This document shows positions 8,229 to 16,688 of a DNA stretch of 64,000 nucleotides, one piece after another. This DNA is from UBA2330 sp035443185 (GTDB lineage Bacteria > Bacteroidota > Ignavibacteria > Tepidaquicellales > Tepidaquicellaceae), in the NCBI GenBank assembly GCA_035443185.1, contig DAORRV010000007.1, forward strand, positions 1-64,000. The letters run 5' to 3'. The notes beneath the pieces were generated by a model, which worked only from the letters and a program-made list of their open reading frames with translations, did no database searches and was not told the origin of the DNA. The position numbers were made by a program, and so were the translations under genes. Position 1 is the first letter of the stretch. Each line of letters starts with the position of its first letter.

Positions 8229-8939
8229 TCACATCTCTCTCGCCGAGATCCTCTTCTTCAGCTGTGACAAATGCCATGTGATATTGATCTCTTTTGGACA
8301 AGCCTCTATACAGTTAAAGATAGTATGACATCTTCAGATACCGTCAGGGGTATCAAGTATATCAAGTCTCTCATCAGCTCCTTCATCTCTTGTATCATTT
8401 ATATATCAGTAAGCTCTGAGCATCGCAGCAGGTCCGAGATAATTTTCATTTGTTCTGGTAGAAGGACAACTTGTCGTGCAGCATGCACACAGTATGCATT
8501 TTGCTGATTCGAAAAGTTTCTCCGCGTCCTCGTTTGACTGAAGTCTCTCGATGTCAGGCGGTGGCGGTGAATTATTTATGAGATAAGGTTTTATAACTTC
8601 ATATTTATCGAAGAAGTCTGTCATTTCAACTACTAAATCCTTAATGATCGGAAGTGCAGGCAGCGGATCTATCACTATCGGCTTTTTTGTGTTAATGTAT
8701 TTTAACAGCAGAGCACATGCAAGCATGTTCTTACCATTGACCTTCATGCCGTCGCTTCCGCAGATACCGTGAGCACAGGATCTTCTGAATGAAAGAGAGC
8801 TGTCATAATTCCATTTTATTTCATGCAACACATCAAGCAGCCGCCAGTCTTAACTGACATTCTTTAAGTTGAAATCCTGATAGTACGGCTCTTCATCTTT
8901 CTCCGGATTGTATCTTAAAATTTTTACCTGTATGTCCAT
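8229..8939 (-). pseudogene. sdhB: Succinate dehydrogenase/fumarate reductase iron-sulfur subunit with three in-frame stops
   Basis: A single frame from the ATG at 8939 to the TGA at 8229 encodes a normal-length SdhB (about 236 codons) but carries internal stops: TAA at 8850-8852, TGA at 8406-8408 and TGA at 8334-8336. Cluster ligands are intact: 'SCAHGICGSDG' and a downstream Cys for the 2Fe-2S cluster, 'CILCACCTTSCP' and 'CHTIFNC...CP' for the other clusters. The second stop sits where Arg or Lys is usual (LRAY-stop-YI). The third sits at the Trp normally before RCHTIFNC. The TGA stops are explained by single transitions (CGA to TGA, TGG to TGA), and the TAA could be CAA to TAA. Either a very young pseudogene or assembly error. 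It follows sdhA and an unrelated gene. Confidence 0.85.
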
Positions 8940-8963
8940 AATGAATTTTTGAAAAATGAAATT

Positions 8964-9758
8964 TTATTTCAGTAAAAAATTAATTCTTAATGAATCTTTA
9001 AATCCGTCCCTGTCAGGACATTTGTAAAATTCATCTATTAATTTATATCCTTCATCTACTTTGCCAAGCAGCATATAATCTTCCGTAGCTGCTGCCAGTA
9101 TTGCCTTTACTGCACCTGCATCAGTATTAAATGTTTCAGTCCCTGCCTCTTCACATTTAAAATTTTTATATTCATCAAGTTCTTTTTTAAGCTCAGTCAG
9201 ATTATCATTAATCTGCTTTGGAAATTTTGCAGTTACATTCACAAACTTTTTATTCTCATATCCATAAATTAGCAACGGAAATTTCGACTGTGCATAATTT
9301 GTAAACATATATGCATACACATCATTAAATCCAACTATCTCTGTCTTTCCGTCAGCGTTTAGATCTTCAGCTTTGAAAAAAGAATTCCCCCAGATAATGG
9401 TATCAGTAAAATTAAACTTCCCCTTGCTGATCTTTCCCGTGAATAAGCTCGTACAGCAGTGAGCACCTCCGCTGTACATTGCAATCAGATATTCTTTTTT
9501 GCCGTCGTTATCCAGATCCATCCTTGCGATCTCAGGTATCAGATCATAATAAATCTCTTCAAAAATTTTCTCATCCTCTCTGTAAATGCTGAGAGTAGTT
9601 GTATATTCTTCTGAATTAAATTTCGTCTTAAAAATATTCTTTCCGAATTTTAAATTCAGATCTTTTACCTGTGCAAAATTTCTTTCATTAAAAAAAAGTA
9701 CAAATATTACGCAAAGCAAAATTAAACTGAAGCAGTTTTTAAATTTAATGTTTATCAA
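8964..9758 (-). CDS. Exported protein with FG-GAP/VCBS-like calcium-binding segments
   Basis: The 264-residue product has an N-terminal hydrophobic signal (about 7-28). It has two DxDxDG-type loops, 'MDLDNDGKKEYLI' near 80 and 'DLNADGKTEIV' near 132, typical of VCBS/FG-GAP-like repeats that bind calcium. A 'GGAHCCTSLF' segment lies between them, and a four-helix-like tail follows. Function is unknown. The TTG start overlaps the sdhA stop by four bases, so it is translationally coupled to sdhA and sits where sdhB would normally follow directly. The ORF is intact while both flanking sdh genes are damaged. Confidence 0.7.
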   Translation of the reverse strand: MINIKFKNCFSLILLCVIFVLFFNERNFAQVKDLNLKFGKNIFKTKFNSEEYTTTLSIYREDEKIFEEIYYDLIPEIARMDLDNDGKKEYLIAMYSGGAHCCTSLFTGKISKGKFNFTDTIIWGNSFFKAEDLNADGKTEIVGFNDVYAYMFTNYAQSKFPLLIYGYENKKFVNVTAKFPKQINDNLTELKKELDEYKNFKCEEAGTETFNTDAGAVKAILAAATEDYMLLGKVDEGYKLIDEFYKCPDRDGFKDSLRINFLLK

Positions 9759-11026
9759 ATCAATACTTTCTTTTCCATTGGCTGAAATCTTGTCACTATT
9801 ACCGGTTTGAATTTCAGATCAGGTACTTCTTGTCCTCTGCTAAAAGCAAAGGTATGCTTCATCCAATTCTGATCATCTCTCTCTGGAAAATCCTCTCTCG
9901 TATGAGCGCCGCGGCTTTCCTGTCTTGCATATGCGCCGTACACAGTTGCTTCCGCATTCAGCAGCAAATTATCAAGCTCAAGTGCTTCGACTAAATCTGT
10001 ATTAAATACTTTACTCTTATCCTGAACTGCAATATTTTTATATCTCTCTCTCAGCTCTTTAAGTTTCTCAATCATTTTTCTCAAACCTTCTTCAGTCCTG
10101 AATACACCGCAGTCTTCCATCATGGTATTCTGTAATTCAGTTCTGATGCTGACGATCTTTTCTTTCGGAGCAAGGTCCATCACAGTTGGAGCATATCTTG
10201 CCATGAATCTTTCGCCGTCCTTATTTTTTAAAATTCCGCCTTCGCCTCTTGCAGCTTCACTTACAAGAATTCCAAGCTTCCATAAACCGGTCGGATGGAA
10301 CTGGTAAAACTCCATGTCCTCTAAAGGAAGACCGGCTCTGTAAGCAAGTGTCATTCCGTCACCAGTACCGACATGTGCATTGGAAGTGATCCTGCATATT
10401 CTACCGTTTCCGCCTGTCGCAAATAGTACTGCCTTTGCCTGAAAAATATGTATCTCACTTGTCGCAATATCAAAAGCCACTACACCTTTACATACACCAT
10501 CTTTTGTCAGCAGCTCAGTTACAAAATATTCTGAAAAGAAAGTTACCTGATTTTTAATTGTATTATCAAATAAAGTCTGAAGCATAACATGACCTGTTCT
10601 GTCTGCAGAATAACACGCTCTCTTTATAGGAAGTCTTTTTCCATAAGGATCATTTTTATCAGCAGGTTTTGTATGTCCACCGAATTGTCTCTGAGCGATC
10701 TTGCCGTCTTCATTTCTGCTGAAAGGCATTCCCATATGTTCATGCTCAATGATAGCGCGGATCGCATCTTTACACAATACTTCTATACAGTCCTGATCAC
10801 CGAGATAGTCACTTCCTTTTACAGTATCGAATGCATGATTTTCCCAGCTGTCTTCTTCCATATTTGCAAGTGCTGCACAGACACCGCCCTGAGCCGTTCC
10901 GGTATGAGATCGTGATGGAAAAACTTTTGATATTACAGCACATGAATATTCTTTTGGAATTTCAACGGCAGCCCTGAGACCTGCACCGACTGCACCGACT
11001 ATAACTACATCAAACTTTTTTATCAT
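9755..11026 (-). pseudogene. sdhA: Succinate dehydrogenase/fumarate reductase flavoprotein subunit with internal deletion
   Basis: The frame is open but the product is only 423 residues; SdhA is usually about 570-640. The N-terminal two thirds is present: the covalent-FAD His in 'SRSHTGTAQGG' (41), the substrate loop 'QFHPTG' (244) and 'ARGEGG' (260). At about residue 287-293 (near base 10147) it jumps straight to the C-terminal 'IRTELQNTMMEDCGVFRTEEG' region. The segment that should carry the active-site His (HYxMGG) and Arg (GANRLGG) is missing. The dinucleotide motif reads GAVGAG rather than GAGGAG. It is therefore very unlikely to be active. It lies 48 bases after the protease-TPR gene. 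Confidence 0.85.
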
Positions 11027-11074
11027 CTATATATCAATCACAAAATTTTGTTACTTATAAAAATATTTATGATT

Positions 11075-12730
11075 TTACTCATCAAGTTTTTTTATTTCTT
11101 TCAGAAGTTTTGTTTTTTTCTTGACAGCATCTTCATAATATCCGGCGTTGCTTTTGAGATCCATAAAATAAAGAATCGCCTCTAACTTTTTTTCTTCCTT
11201 CACTGCTATCATTCCAAGGTAATATAGCATGTCAGTATCATAAGTTGTATAACCGGTTTGTTCAAGCTCTTTGTTATACCCTTTTTCAAGATAATATTTT
11301 GCTTTGTTAATATCCTTGATCTGCTCATAGTATATTTTTCCCAAACGTGTATATGCCTGAATGTAGGTCGGATCTTTAACAAGAAGATTCTTATATTCAG
11401 CAACAGCATTTTTATAATCTTTTTTCTCTTCATAAATAGCTGCGATCTGAAAATTCACATAGTACAGTCTGCTGTCTTCATCGAGCATTTTATAATAAAA
11501 CTTTAAAGCTTTTTCATAATTACCGGTACTTGAATATGCAGCAGCCAGTTTGGATGATATCAGATTCAGCAAACTGTCTGAATCAAATCTTTTTAATATA
11601 GTTTCGTAAAGCACTTCAGTTTTTTCAGGGTTGTCTGTATTTACATAAAGGTCCAGCAGCTCTTCATACACAAAGAAAGAATCCGGCTGCAAAGTCAGAC
11701 AATTATTAAAAAGTTCTTCAACCTTAACAAACCTGACTTTATTTATAGAGTCCTGTCTTAATGTAAATTCATCTTTGCTGTCCAGCGAATCTTTTAATTT
11801 TGTATAATACCAGTCCGCAGCAAGTTCCCATTTCTGATTAACTGCATTCTTGAATGTTGTATTAAAAATATTCTCTTCCTTTTTTATAAGCATATCATCT
11901 GTAATTTCAGATTCATTCAGAAGAGCAAAATCCATGAATTTCTTAAATGAATTAATTGCTATTGCAAAATTCAGATTACCGTATCCTAAATAAGTGTAAG
12001 TTGTAATACCGATAACTTCACCTTTTCTGTTAAATAAAGCTCCGCCGCTGTTACCGGGTGAGATAGCTGCTGTGATCTGTATTACTTTTTCAAATAATTT
12101 TTCATTGCCTGTGTAAGAATATGGATCACCAAAATTTACTTTTTCATTTTCTCGAACCGCTGCTACTATACCTGATGAGATCGTATATTCAAATCCGAGA
12201 GGACTTCCTATTGCAAATACTTCCTGCCCTGCTTTTAAATCATCTGAATTTCCAAGCTTTACAGGCTTAAATGTAATGCCGTTGGAATTTACTATCCTTA
12301 TCAATGCAAAATCTTTTTCTGCATCAGACATTACGACTTCTGCATAAAAGAAATTTCCGTTGCTGGTCTTGATGATCAAACTGTCTATACCTTCTATGAC
12401 ATGGTTGTTTGTACCTATAAGACCCTCTTCATTAAGTATAAATCCACTGCCATTAAGTAAAGAAGTATCAATGTATTTGTCCTCTCCATAGGAATAATAA
12501 TCTGTCTGCGATTTCCATATCGAGATCAGTGACTCTTTATTATTATCTATGATCTGCTCAGCATTAAAATCATCATCAGAAAGATAATTATCAGGGCTGA
12601 CAGTTTTATCCTGCGCAGAGACATTTTCACAGGAAATAAAAATAATAAATACTGATGTAAGAAGTTTTAACAGATTTAAAAAATAACGTAAATCAAAAAA
12701 TTTATTTTCCTTTATTATATTTAAGATCAT
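11075..12730 (-). CDS. HtrA-like trypsin-fold serine protease with C-terminal TPR repeats
   Basis: A signal or anchor segment (about 20-40) is followed by a trypsin-like domain. Its catalytic triad is visible as 'TNNHVIEG' (His about 110), 'DFALIRI' (Asp about 140) and 'SPGNSGGAL' (Ser about 228). From about residue 325 to the end there are TPR-like helix pairs. There is no PDZ domain, unlike DegP. It probably acts in the periplasm, with TPRs recruiting substrates (inference). The start at 12730 is chosen because its ATG overlaps the stop of the enoyl-CoA hydratase gene in an ATGA arrangement, implying translational coupling. Confidence 0.85.
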   Translation of the reverse strand: MILNIIKENKFFDLRYFLNLLKLLTSVFIIFISCENVSAQDKTVSPDNYLSDDDFNAEQIIDNNKESLISIWKSQTDYYSYGEDKYIDTSLLNGSGFILNEEGLIGTNNHVIEGIDSLIIKTSNGNFFYAEVVMSDAEKDFALIRIVNSNGITFKPVKLGNSDDLKAGQEVFAIGSPLGFEYTISSGIVAAVRENEKVNFGDPYSYTGNEKLFEKVIQITAAISPGNSGGALFNRKGEVIGITTYTYLGYGNLNFAIAINSFKKFMDFALLNESEITDDMLIKKEENIFNTTFKNAVNQKWELAADWYYTKLKDSLDSKDEFTLRQDSINKVRFVKVEELFNNCLTLQPDSFFVYEELLDLYVNTDNPEKTEVLYETILKRFDSDSLLNLISSKLAAAYSSTGNYEKALKFYYKMLDEDSRLYYVNFQIAAIYEEKKDYKNAVAEYKNLLVKDPTYIQAYTRLGKIYYEQIKDINKAKYYLEKGYNKELEQTGYTTYDTDMLYYLGMIAVKEEKKLEAILYFMDLKSNAGYYEDAVKKKTKLLKEIKKLDE

Positions 12731-13539
12731 TTGCCTTTCCATTCAGCTTTTCTTTTTTCTACAAATGCTTTCATTCCTTCAAACTTATCTTCTGTTGCAA
12801 ACAACAGATAAAAATTCTTTCTTTCAAATTCTAATCCGGCTTCTATCGTCGAATCAAATGATTTCAATATGCATTCTTTCGCCAGCTGAACTGCAATAGC
12901 CGGCTTTGAGGAAATTTCTTTTGCCAGCTCAAGAGCTTCATCCAAATAAATTTCATTTTCCACTACTTTAGTCACAAGTCCTGCATCATACATTTCATCT
13001 GCTGTATACATTTTTCCCGTTAGTATCATCTCCATCGCACGCGCTTTTCCTATAGCTTTTGTAAGTCTCTGCGTACCACCTGCTCCCGGTATCACCGCGA
13101 GATTGATCTCCGGCTGTCCGAACTTTGCGCTCTTCGACGCAACTATCATATCACAGCTCATCGCAAGTTCACATCCGCCGCCCAGAGCAAACCCGCTGAC
13201 AGCAGCTATTACCGGCTTCTTGATCTTTCTTATCCTGTCCCATCTTGCAAACTGATCTCTGATCAGCATTTCTATCGCAGTCGCTTCTGCCATCTCTTTA
13301 ATATCTGCACCCGCTGCAAATGCTTTCGCATTTCCTGTCAGTACCATGCAACCCGTTTCACTGTCTTTGTCAAAAGCTTCAAGTGTTTCCACTACTTCTT
13401 TCATCAGATCATTGTTCAAAGCATTGAGTACATCAGGTCTGTTCAATTGTATCAGACCGACTTTCAGTCCTTTGGGATTTTCAATTTCCGATACGAGTAT
13501 ATTATTAAATTTACCTAAAAGGTGGGATTTATCGCTCAT
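12727..13539 (-). CDS. Enoyl-CoA hydratase/isomerase (crotonase family)
   Basis: The product (270 residues) has the crotonase signature: the oxyanion-hole segment 'AFAAGADIKEM' (about 73-83), 'ALGGGCELAMSCD' with the first catalytic Glu (about 116-128), and 'GQPEINLAVIPGAGGTQRL' with the second (about 139-157). With both Glu residues present it should hydrate 2-trans-enoyl-CoA in fatty acid beta-oxidation or a similar pathway. Length is normal. It is the first gene of a minus-strand pair with the protease-TPR gene (four-base overlap). No other beta-oxidation gene is in the window. Confidence 0.92.
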   Translation of the reverse strand: MSDKSHLLGKFNNILVSEIENPKGLKVGLIQLNRPDVLNALNNDLMKEVVETLEAFDKDSETGCMVLTGNAKAFAAGADIKEMAEATAIEMLIRDQFARWDRIRKIKKPVIAAVSGFALGGGCELAMSCDMIVASKSAKFGQPEINLAVIPGAGGTQRLTKAIGKARAMEMILTGKMYTADEMYDAGLVTKVVENEIYLDEALELAKEISSKPAIAVQLAKECILKSFDSTIEAGLEFERKNFYLLFATEDKFEGMKAFVEKRKAEWKGK

Positions 13540-13707
13540 TTATATAAATATGTGATTAAATTACTTAAGATTGAAATTTTTGTAAATTACTGACATTGAG
13601 CTATAATTACAATGTTAAATAAATTGGAATTTGTATAAATCTTTTTAAAATAAGAAGAAAATAGAATAACGATAAGCTTTCGCTAAATCAAAAATTCAGA
13701 AATTGAA

Positions 13708-13902
13708 TTGGATCAGTTAGTAATTCCTCCAAAAGTCAGAAAGCATTTTGGTATAAAAAGCGGAACAGTAATACATTTTATTTATAGTAATGGCGAAATA
13801 AAAATTGTACAGGTTACAAAAGAAACCATAAGCACTAACTTTGGAATATTCGGAACAAAAGGTAAAGTATTAAAAGCGCTCAAGAAGGAAAAAAAAATCT
13901 GA
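13708..13902 (+). pseudogene. AbrB/VapB-like antitoxin, 5' end degraded
   Basis: The segment 'QLVIPPKVRKHFGIKSGTVIHF' is the swapped-hairpin AbrB DNA-binding fold found in VapB antitoxins. The family usually begins with an ATG about 10 residues earlier, but here the in-frame upstream sequence reads NSEIEL after a TAA and has no ATG. The TTG at 13708 is only a nominal start. The C-terminal half, which would bind the toxin, is present. A broken PIN toxin gene follows 9 bases downstream. Confidence 0.65.
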
Positions 13903-13911
13903 ACGTGAATT

Positions 13912-14317
13912 ATGAAAAAATATGTACTCGATAGTTTTGCAATTATAGCTTATCTGGAAGGAGTGGAATCAGGCAAAAAGATAATCTCAATTTTAGAATA
14001 AGCTTTAGAAAATAAGGAAAATAAGGTTGATTTGTTTATGAGTGTAATCAATTGGGGAGAAGTATATTATATCATTGCGGGAAGGAGGAATAGAAAGAGC
14101 AGAAATGTATAAATCAATTATATCAAATTATCCGATTGAGTTAATAAATTCTGATAAAGAATTAAGATTGAATGCTGCAAATATCAAATCAAAAGTAAAA
14201 CTCAGTTATGCAGAGGCATTTGCTGCCGGTCTGGCTAAAATGCTGGATGCAACACTTTTGACAGGTGATAAAGAATTTGAACCCTTATCTGATAAAATAA
14301 ATGTTGAATGGCTTTGA
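13912..14317 (+). pseudogene. PIN-domain toxin (VapC-like) with a stop codon and a frameshift
   Basis: The reading starts MKKYVLDSFAIIAYLEG, a PIN N-terminus with the first metal-binding Asp. It hits TAA at 13999-14001 (codon 30), continues in frame through 'SVINWGEVYY' with the second acidic residue, and then shifts frame near 14076-14082. It resumes as 'REGGIERAEMY...AFAAGLAKMLDATLLTGDKEFE', which holds the last acidic cluster. Restoring one codon and two bases would give a normal PIN ribonuclease of about 134 residues. As it stands the toxin is dead, in line with the degraded antitoxin before it. Confidence 0.85.
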
Positions 14318-14383
14318 GAAATTTATTTTGATCATAAAACATAGATCATTGAACATTAAAAATTGAACACTGAACATTAAAAA
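14318..14383. repeat. Direct repeat TGAACATTAAAAATT between convergent genes
   Basis: The unit GAACATTAAAAATT occurs twice within 14349-14382, around 'GAACACT'. Similar 'TGTTCAAT' stretches lie at 49610-49640 and 51110-51130, so this may be a relative of that repeat family. Confidence 0.4.
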
Positions 14384-14881
14384 TTATCTGTTAACAAGCA
14401 TTTCAATATCCGCTTCCGTTTCCCTCAGATCAATACCGTGTTCTAATACCGATTTCAGATTTGTAAGAAAGAAAACCCAACACACACAACAATTTATAAA
14501 TCCAAACTCATTTTCAGTAGCAGAATCCTGATAGCATTGAGTAAGTACAAGCTTAGTTCTGTCTCCTGATTCAGACAATTTAATATTCACAAAAAACGAA
14601 GATCCGAATGTAAATCCAAACTCATTCTTTCCGTCAGATTCAGTAATGATTCCTTTCAGTTCCAGATCTTTCTTCAGCCATTTCCATAAAAATGAATCAC
14701 CTTTTTGTGCAGGTTCATCTCCAAGCCGGATACTTTTGTCATTATAAAAATAATCAGCACTGCCGATAAACCATTTTGACAATCCCGACCCTGTTGAAAT
14801 ATATTCATATACTTTTTCAGGAGATGCCTTCAATAATATTCCGTGTGAAAAACTTTCTTTGTTGAAATTTTCTTCAGTCAT
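14384..14881 (-). CDS. START-like SRPBCC (AHSA1-type) domain protein
   Basis: This 165-residue protein has the AHSA1/SRPBCC pattern. The opening strand is 'ILLKASPEKVYEYISTGSGLSKWF' in two parts (about 15-38), followed by the 'GDSFLWKW' strand and a final helix 'GFINCCVCWVFFLTNLKSVLEHG'. Members bind hydrophobic ligands or modulate partner proteins; the ligand cannot be told from sequence. It lies 9 bases after the DUF4406-like gene on the same strand, so the two are probably co-transcribed. Confidence 0.75.
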   Translation of the reverse strand: MTEENFNKESFSHGILLKASPEKVYEYISTGSGLSKWFIGSADYFYNDKSIRLGDEPAQKGDSFLWKWLKKDLELKGIITESDGKNEFGFTFGSSFFVNIKLSESGDRTKLVLTQCYQDSATENEFGFINCCVCWVFFLTNLKSVLEHGIDLRETEADIEMLVNR

Positions 14882-14890
14882 TATATTCAG

Positions 14891-15232
14891 TTAACATATT
14901 TTATTTTTTATTATAGGAATTTCATCTATCGAATAATAAACCGGAAGTCCTTTAGATTTTATGAAATCTCTTTCTCTGTCGGCTCCAGGACTGCTGCCGA
15001 TCATAAGTATAGCTTCACACCTGTCGATCACAGCCATTGAGATTTCCATTATAGCTTCATACTTATTTTCAATATTCGATTTTTCTATGACTGGCAATGC
15101 AGCATTTACACCGATCAGAGGAATGTGCCCAAGTTCAAGTATTTTCGCTGCCGCTTCATTCATTGCATCAAGATTTGCTTTTCGAGCAGCTTCAGTATCG
15201 GCAGAAAAAGGACCTGCAACTCCAATGATCAT
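14891..15232 (-). CDS. DUF4406-like / nucleoside 2-deoxyribosyltransferase-fold protein
   Basis: A small (113-residue) single-domain protein with an N-terminal 'VAGPFSADTEAARKAN' loop (about 4-19), a central 'AVIDRCEAILMIG' strand (about 67-79) and 'SPGADRERDFIKSKGLPVYY' (about 81-100). This matches the Rossmann-like fold of DUF4406 and nucleoside deoxyribosyltransferases. The catalytic Glu of true deoxyribosyltransferases is not obvious, so the activity is open. First gene of a likely pair with the START-like gene. Confidence 0.65.
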   Translation of the reverse strand: MIIGVAGPFSADTEAARKANLDAMNEAAAKILELGHIPLIGVNAALPVIEKSNIENKYEAIMEISMAVIDRCEAILMIGSSPGADRERDFIKSKGLPVYYSIDEIPIIKNKIC

Positions 15233-15423
15233 TATAAATTATATTATAAATTGATAAAATAAACGAATATAAAATTCGGAAAGATAGTATCTTCGCTGAG
15301 TCACTTACTTTTCACTTACTTTTCGGACTATGTGGAAACTTTTTGTACCCGCAGAGTCACGTACACTACGGATTCTGAATTAAATGTTAAAATATTAGAA
15401 TAGAATAACAGAAATTTAACTGT

Positions 15424-15822
15424 TTATTGTGTCGTGAGAAGCTGTACAATTACAATTTCATTTCCATAAAGATCAAATACGCTGACAGATTTAAATTCTT
15501 CAGTAATTTCCGGTTCACTTTTATATTCAATTCCATTATCTGATATTTTTTCATTCAGCACATCGAAATCATCAGTATATAAAACCAATACAGGTGCTCC
15601 ACCTGTCTGTCTGCCGACTAAACTTTGCTGTTCAGTTGTATTTGCTTTTAAAAACCATACTCCTGCACGGGTCTCACTGTCAAAAGAAATGTGAAGAAAT
15701 CTTTCTCCGTCGTCATTTGTAATGTCAAAAAATTTTTTGCATCCGAAATTATCTTTGTAAAATTCAAATGCTTCATCGTAATCTTCTACAAGAATTACTG
15801 CCCTGCCGAGATCTACTTTCAT
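15424..15822 (-). CDS. VOC family (glyoxalase/bleomycin resistance fold) protein
   Basis: 132 residues with two beta-alpha-beta-beta-beta modules. 'GRAVILVEDYDEAFEFYKDNFG' in two parts (about 6-27) opens the first, and 'VLVLYTDDFDVLNEKISDNG' with 'SVSVFDLYGNEIVIVQL' forms the second. The fold hosts metal-dependent lyases, dioxygenases and resistance proteins; the substrate cannot be inferred. It is 22 bases after the META-domain gene and may be co-transcribed with it. Confidence 0.8.
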   Translation of the reverse strand: MKVDLGRAVILVEDYDEAFEFYKDNFGCKKFFDITNDDGERFLHISFDSETRAGVWFLKANTTEQQSLVGRQTGGAPVLVLYTDDFDVLNEKISDNGIEYKSEPEITEEFKSVSVFDLYGNEIVIVQLLTTQ

Positions 15823-15844
15823 GATAATTTATTTATTTTAAAAA

Positions 15845-16522
15845 TCAGTTTTGAATTTCAAACTCCATAAGAAATTCATCGTCCTTGTAAAACATAAGTT
15901 TTTCTTCTTCAAGTTTAAAATTATTTATCAGATGGATATTTTTATGAAATGAAGAAAATACTTTTACATTTTCGCACATCATTTTTGTAGTAATCATTGG
16001 TAAAAATTCGATCTTCCCCGAATCAATTTTAATTTTACCGTTTATACTATTGCATCCGTCCCGTCCGTTTATTCTGTTTTCATCCAGATCAAACTTAATA
16101 TATACTTTGCTAAAGTCAGATTCTCTGTCAAAGTTTTCTTCGGTTTTCATTCCCTTCATGATATATGATCTTTTATCCAATTTCACTCTGTCAGTATCTG
16201 ATATTACCATTGTAGGTTCGGCCTTTAAAATATTAATCAGATTATAATAAAATGAAGCATCATCTGCAGCCTGCGTTGCAACAAACAATTTTTCAACTTC
16301 AATAATGTATTCATTTCCCGGTATAAATTCAAAACCTTTGATGTCGTTAAAGTGAAATTTCCATTCCTCAGATTCAGAATTTTTGATTAGGAAACATTCC
16401 TGCGGAGCTACACCTATACAGCTTACTTTATGATTTGCAATATAGAGTGTATCATATTTGCTTTGAGAAATTGCAGTGCAGATAAACAAATTTAGAATAA
16501 ATACAGTGAGAATTATTTTCAT
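15845..16522 (-). CDS. Exported DUF4377 + META domain protein
   Basis: A signal peptide (about 1-19) is followed by a DUF4377-like domain (about 22-80, 'VSCIGVAPQECFLIKN' and 'FEFIPGNEYIIEVEK'). A META/HslJ-like domain follows (about 120-222), marked by 'INGRDGCNSINGKIKID' and 'ITTKMMCEN'. Both domains occur together in Bacteroidota envelope proteins; the function is unknown, though HslJ-type META proteins are linked to stress or drug tolerance. Product length is 225 residues. It is probably the first gene of a pair with the VOC gene. Confidence 0.72.
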   Translation of the reverse strand: MKIILTVFILNLFICTAISQSKYDTLYIANHKVSCIGVAPQECFLIKNSESEEWKFHFNDIKGFEFIPGNEYIIEVEKLFVATQAADDASFYYNLINILKAEPTMVISDTDRVKLDKRSYIMKGMKTEENFDRESDFSKVYIKFDLDENRINGRDGCNSINGKIKIDSGKIEFLPMITTKMMCENVKVFSSFHKNIHLINNFKLEEEKLMFYKDDEFLMEFEIQN

Positions 16523-16688
16523 TGATCCATATATTACAGATAAGTGTTTTTACCAATTTAAACATTATCAGAATTTTATACAATTGTTTTCAATATTTTG
16601 AATATCATGATCGTTAATCTTAGAAAATATTTTTAGAATTCAACAGTTTAACATTCCAATTTTTTTTTAAGATTATTATATTGTCTAT

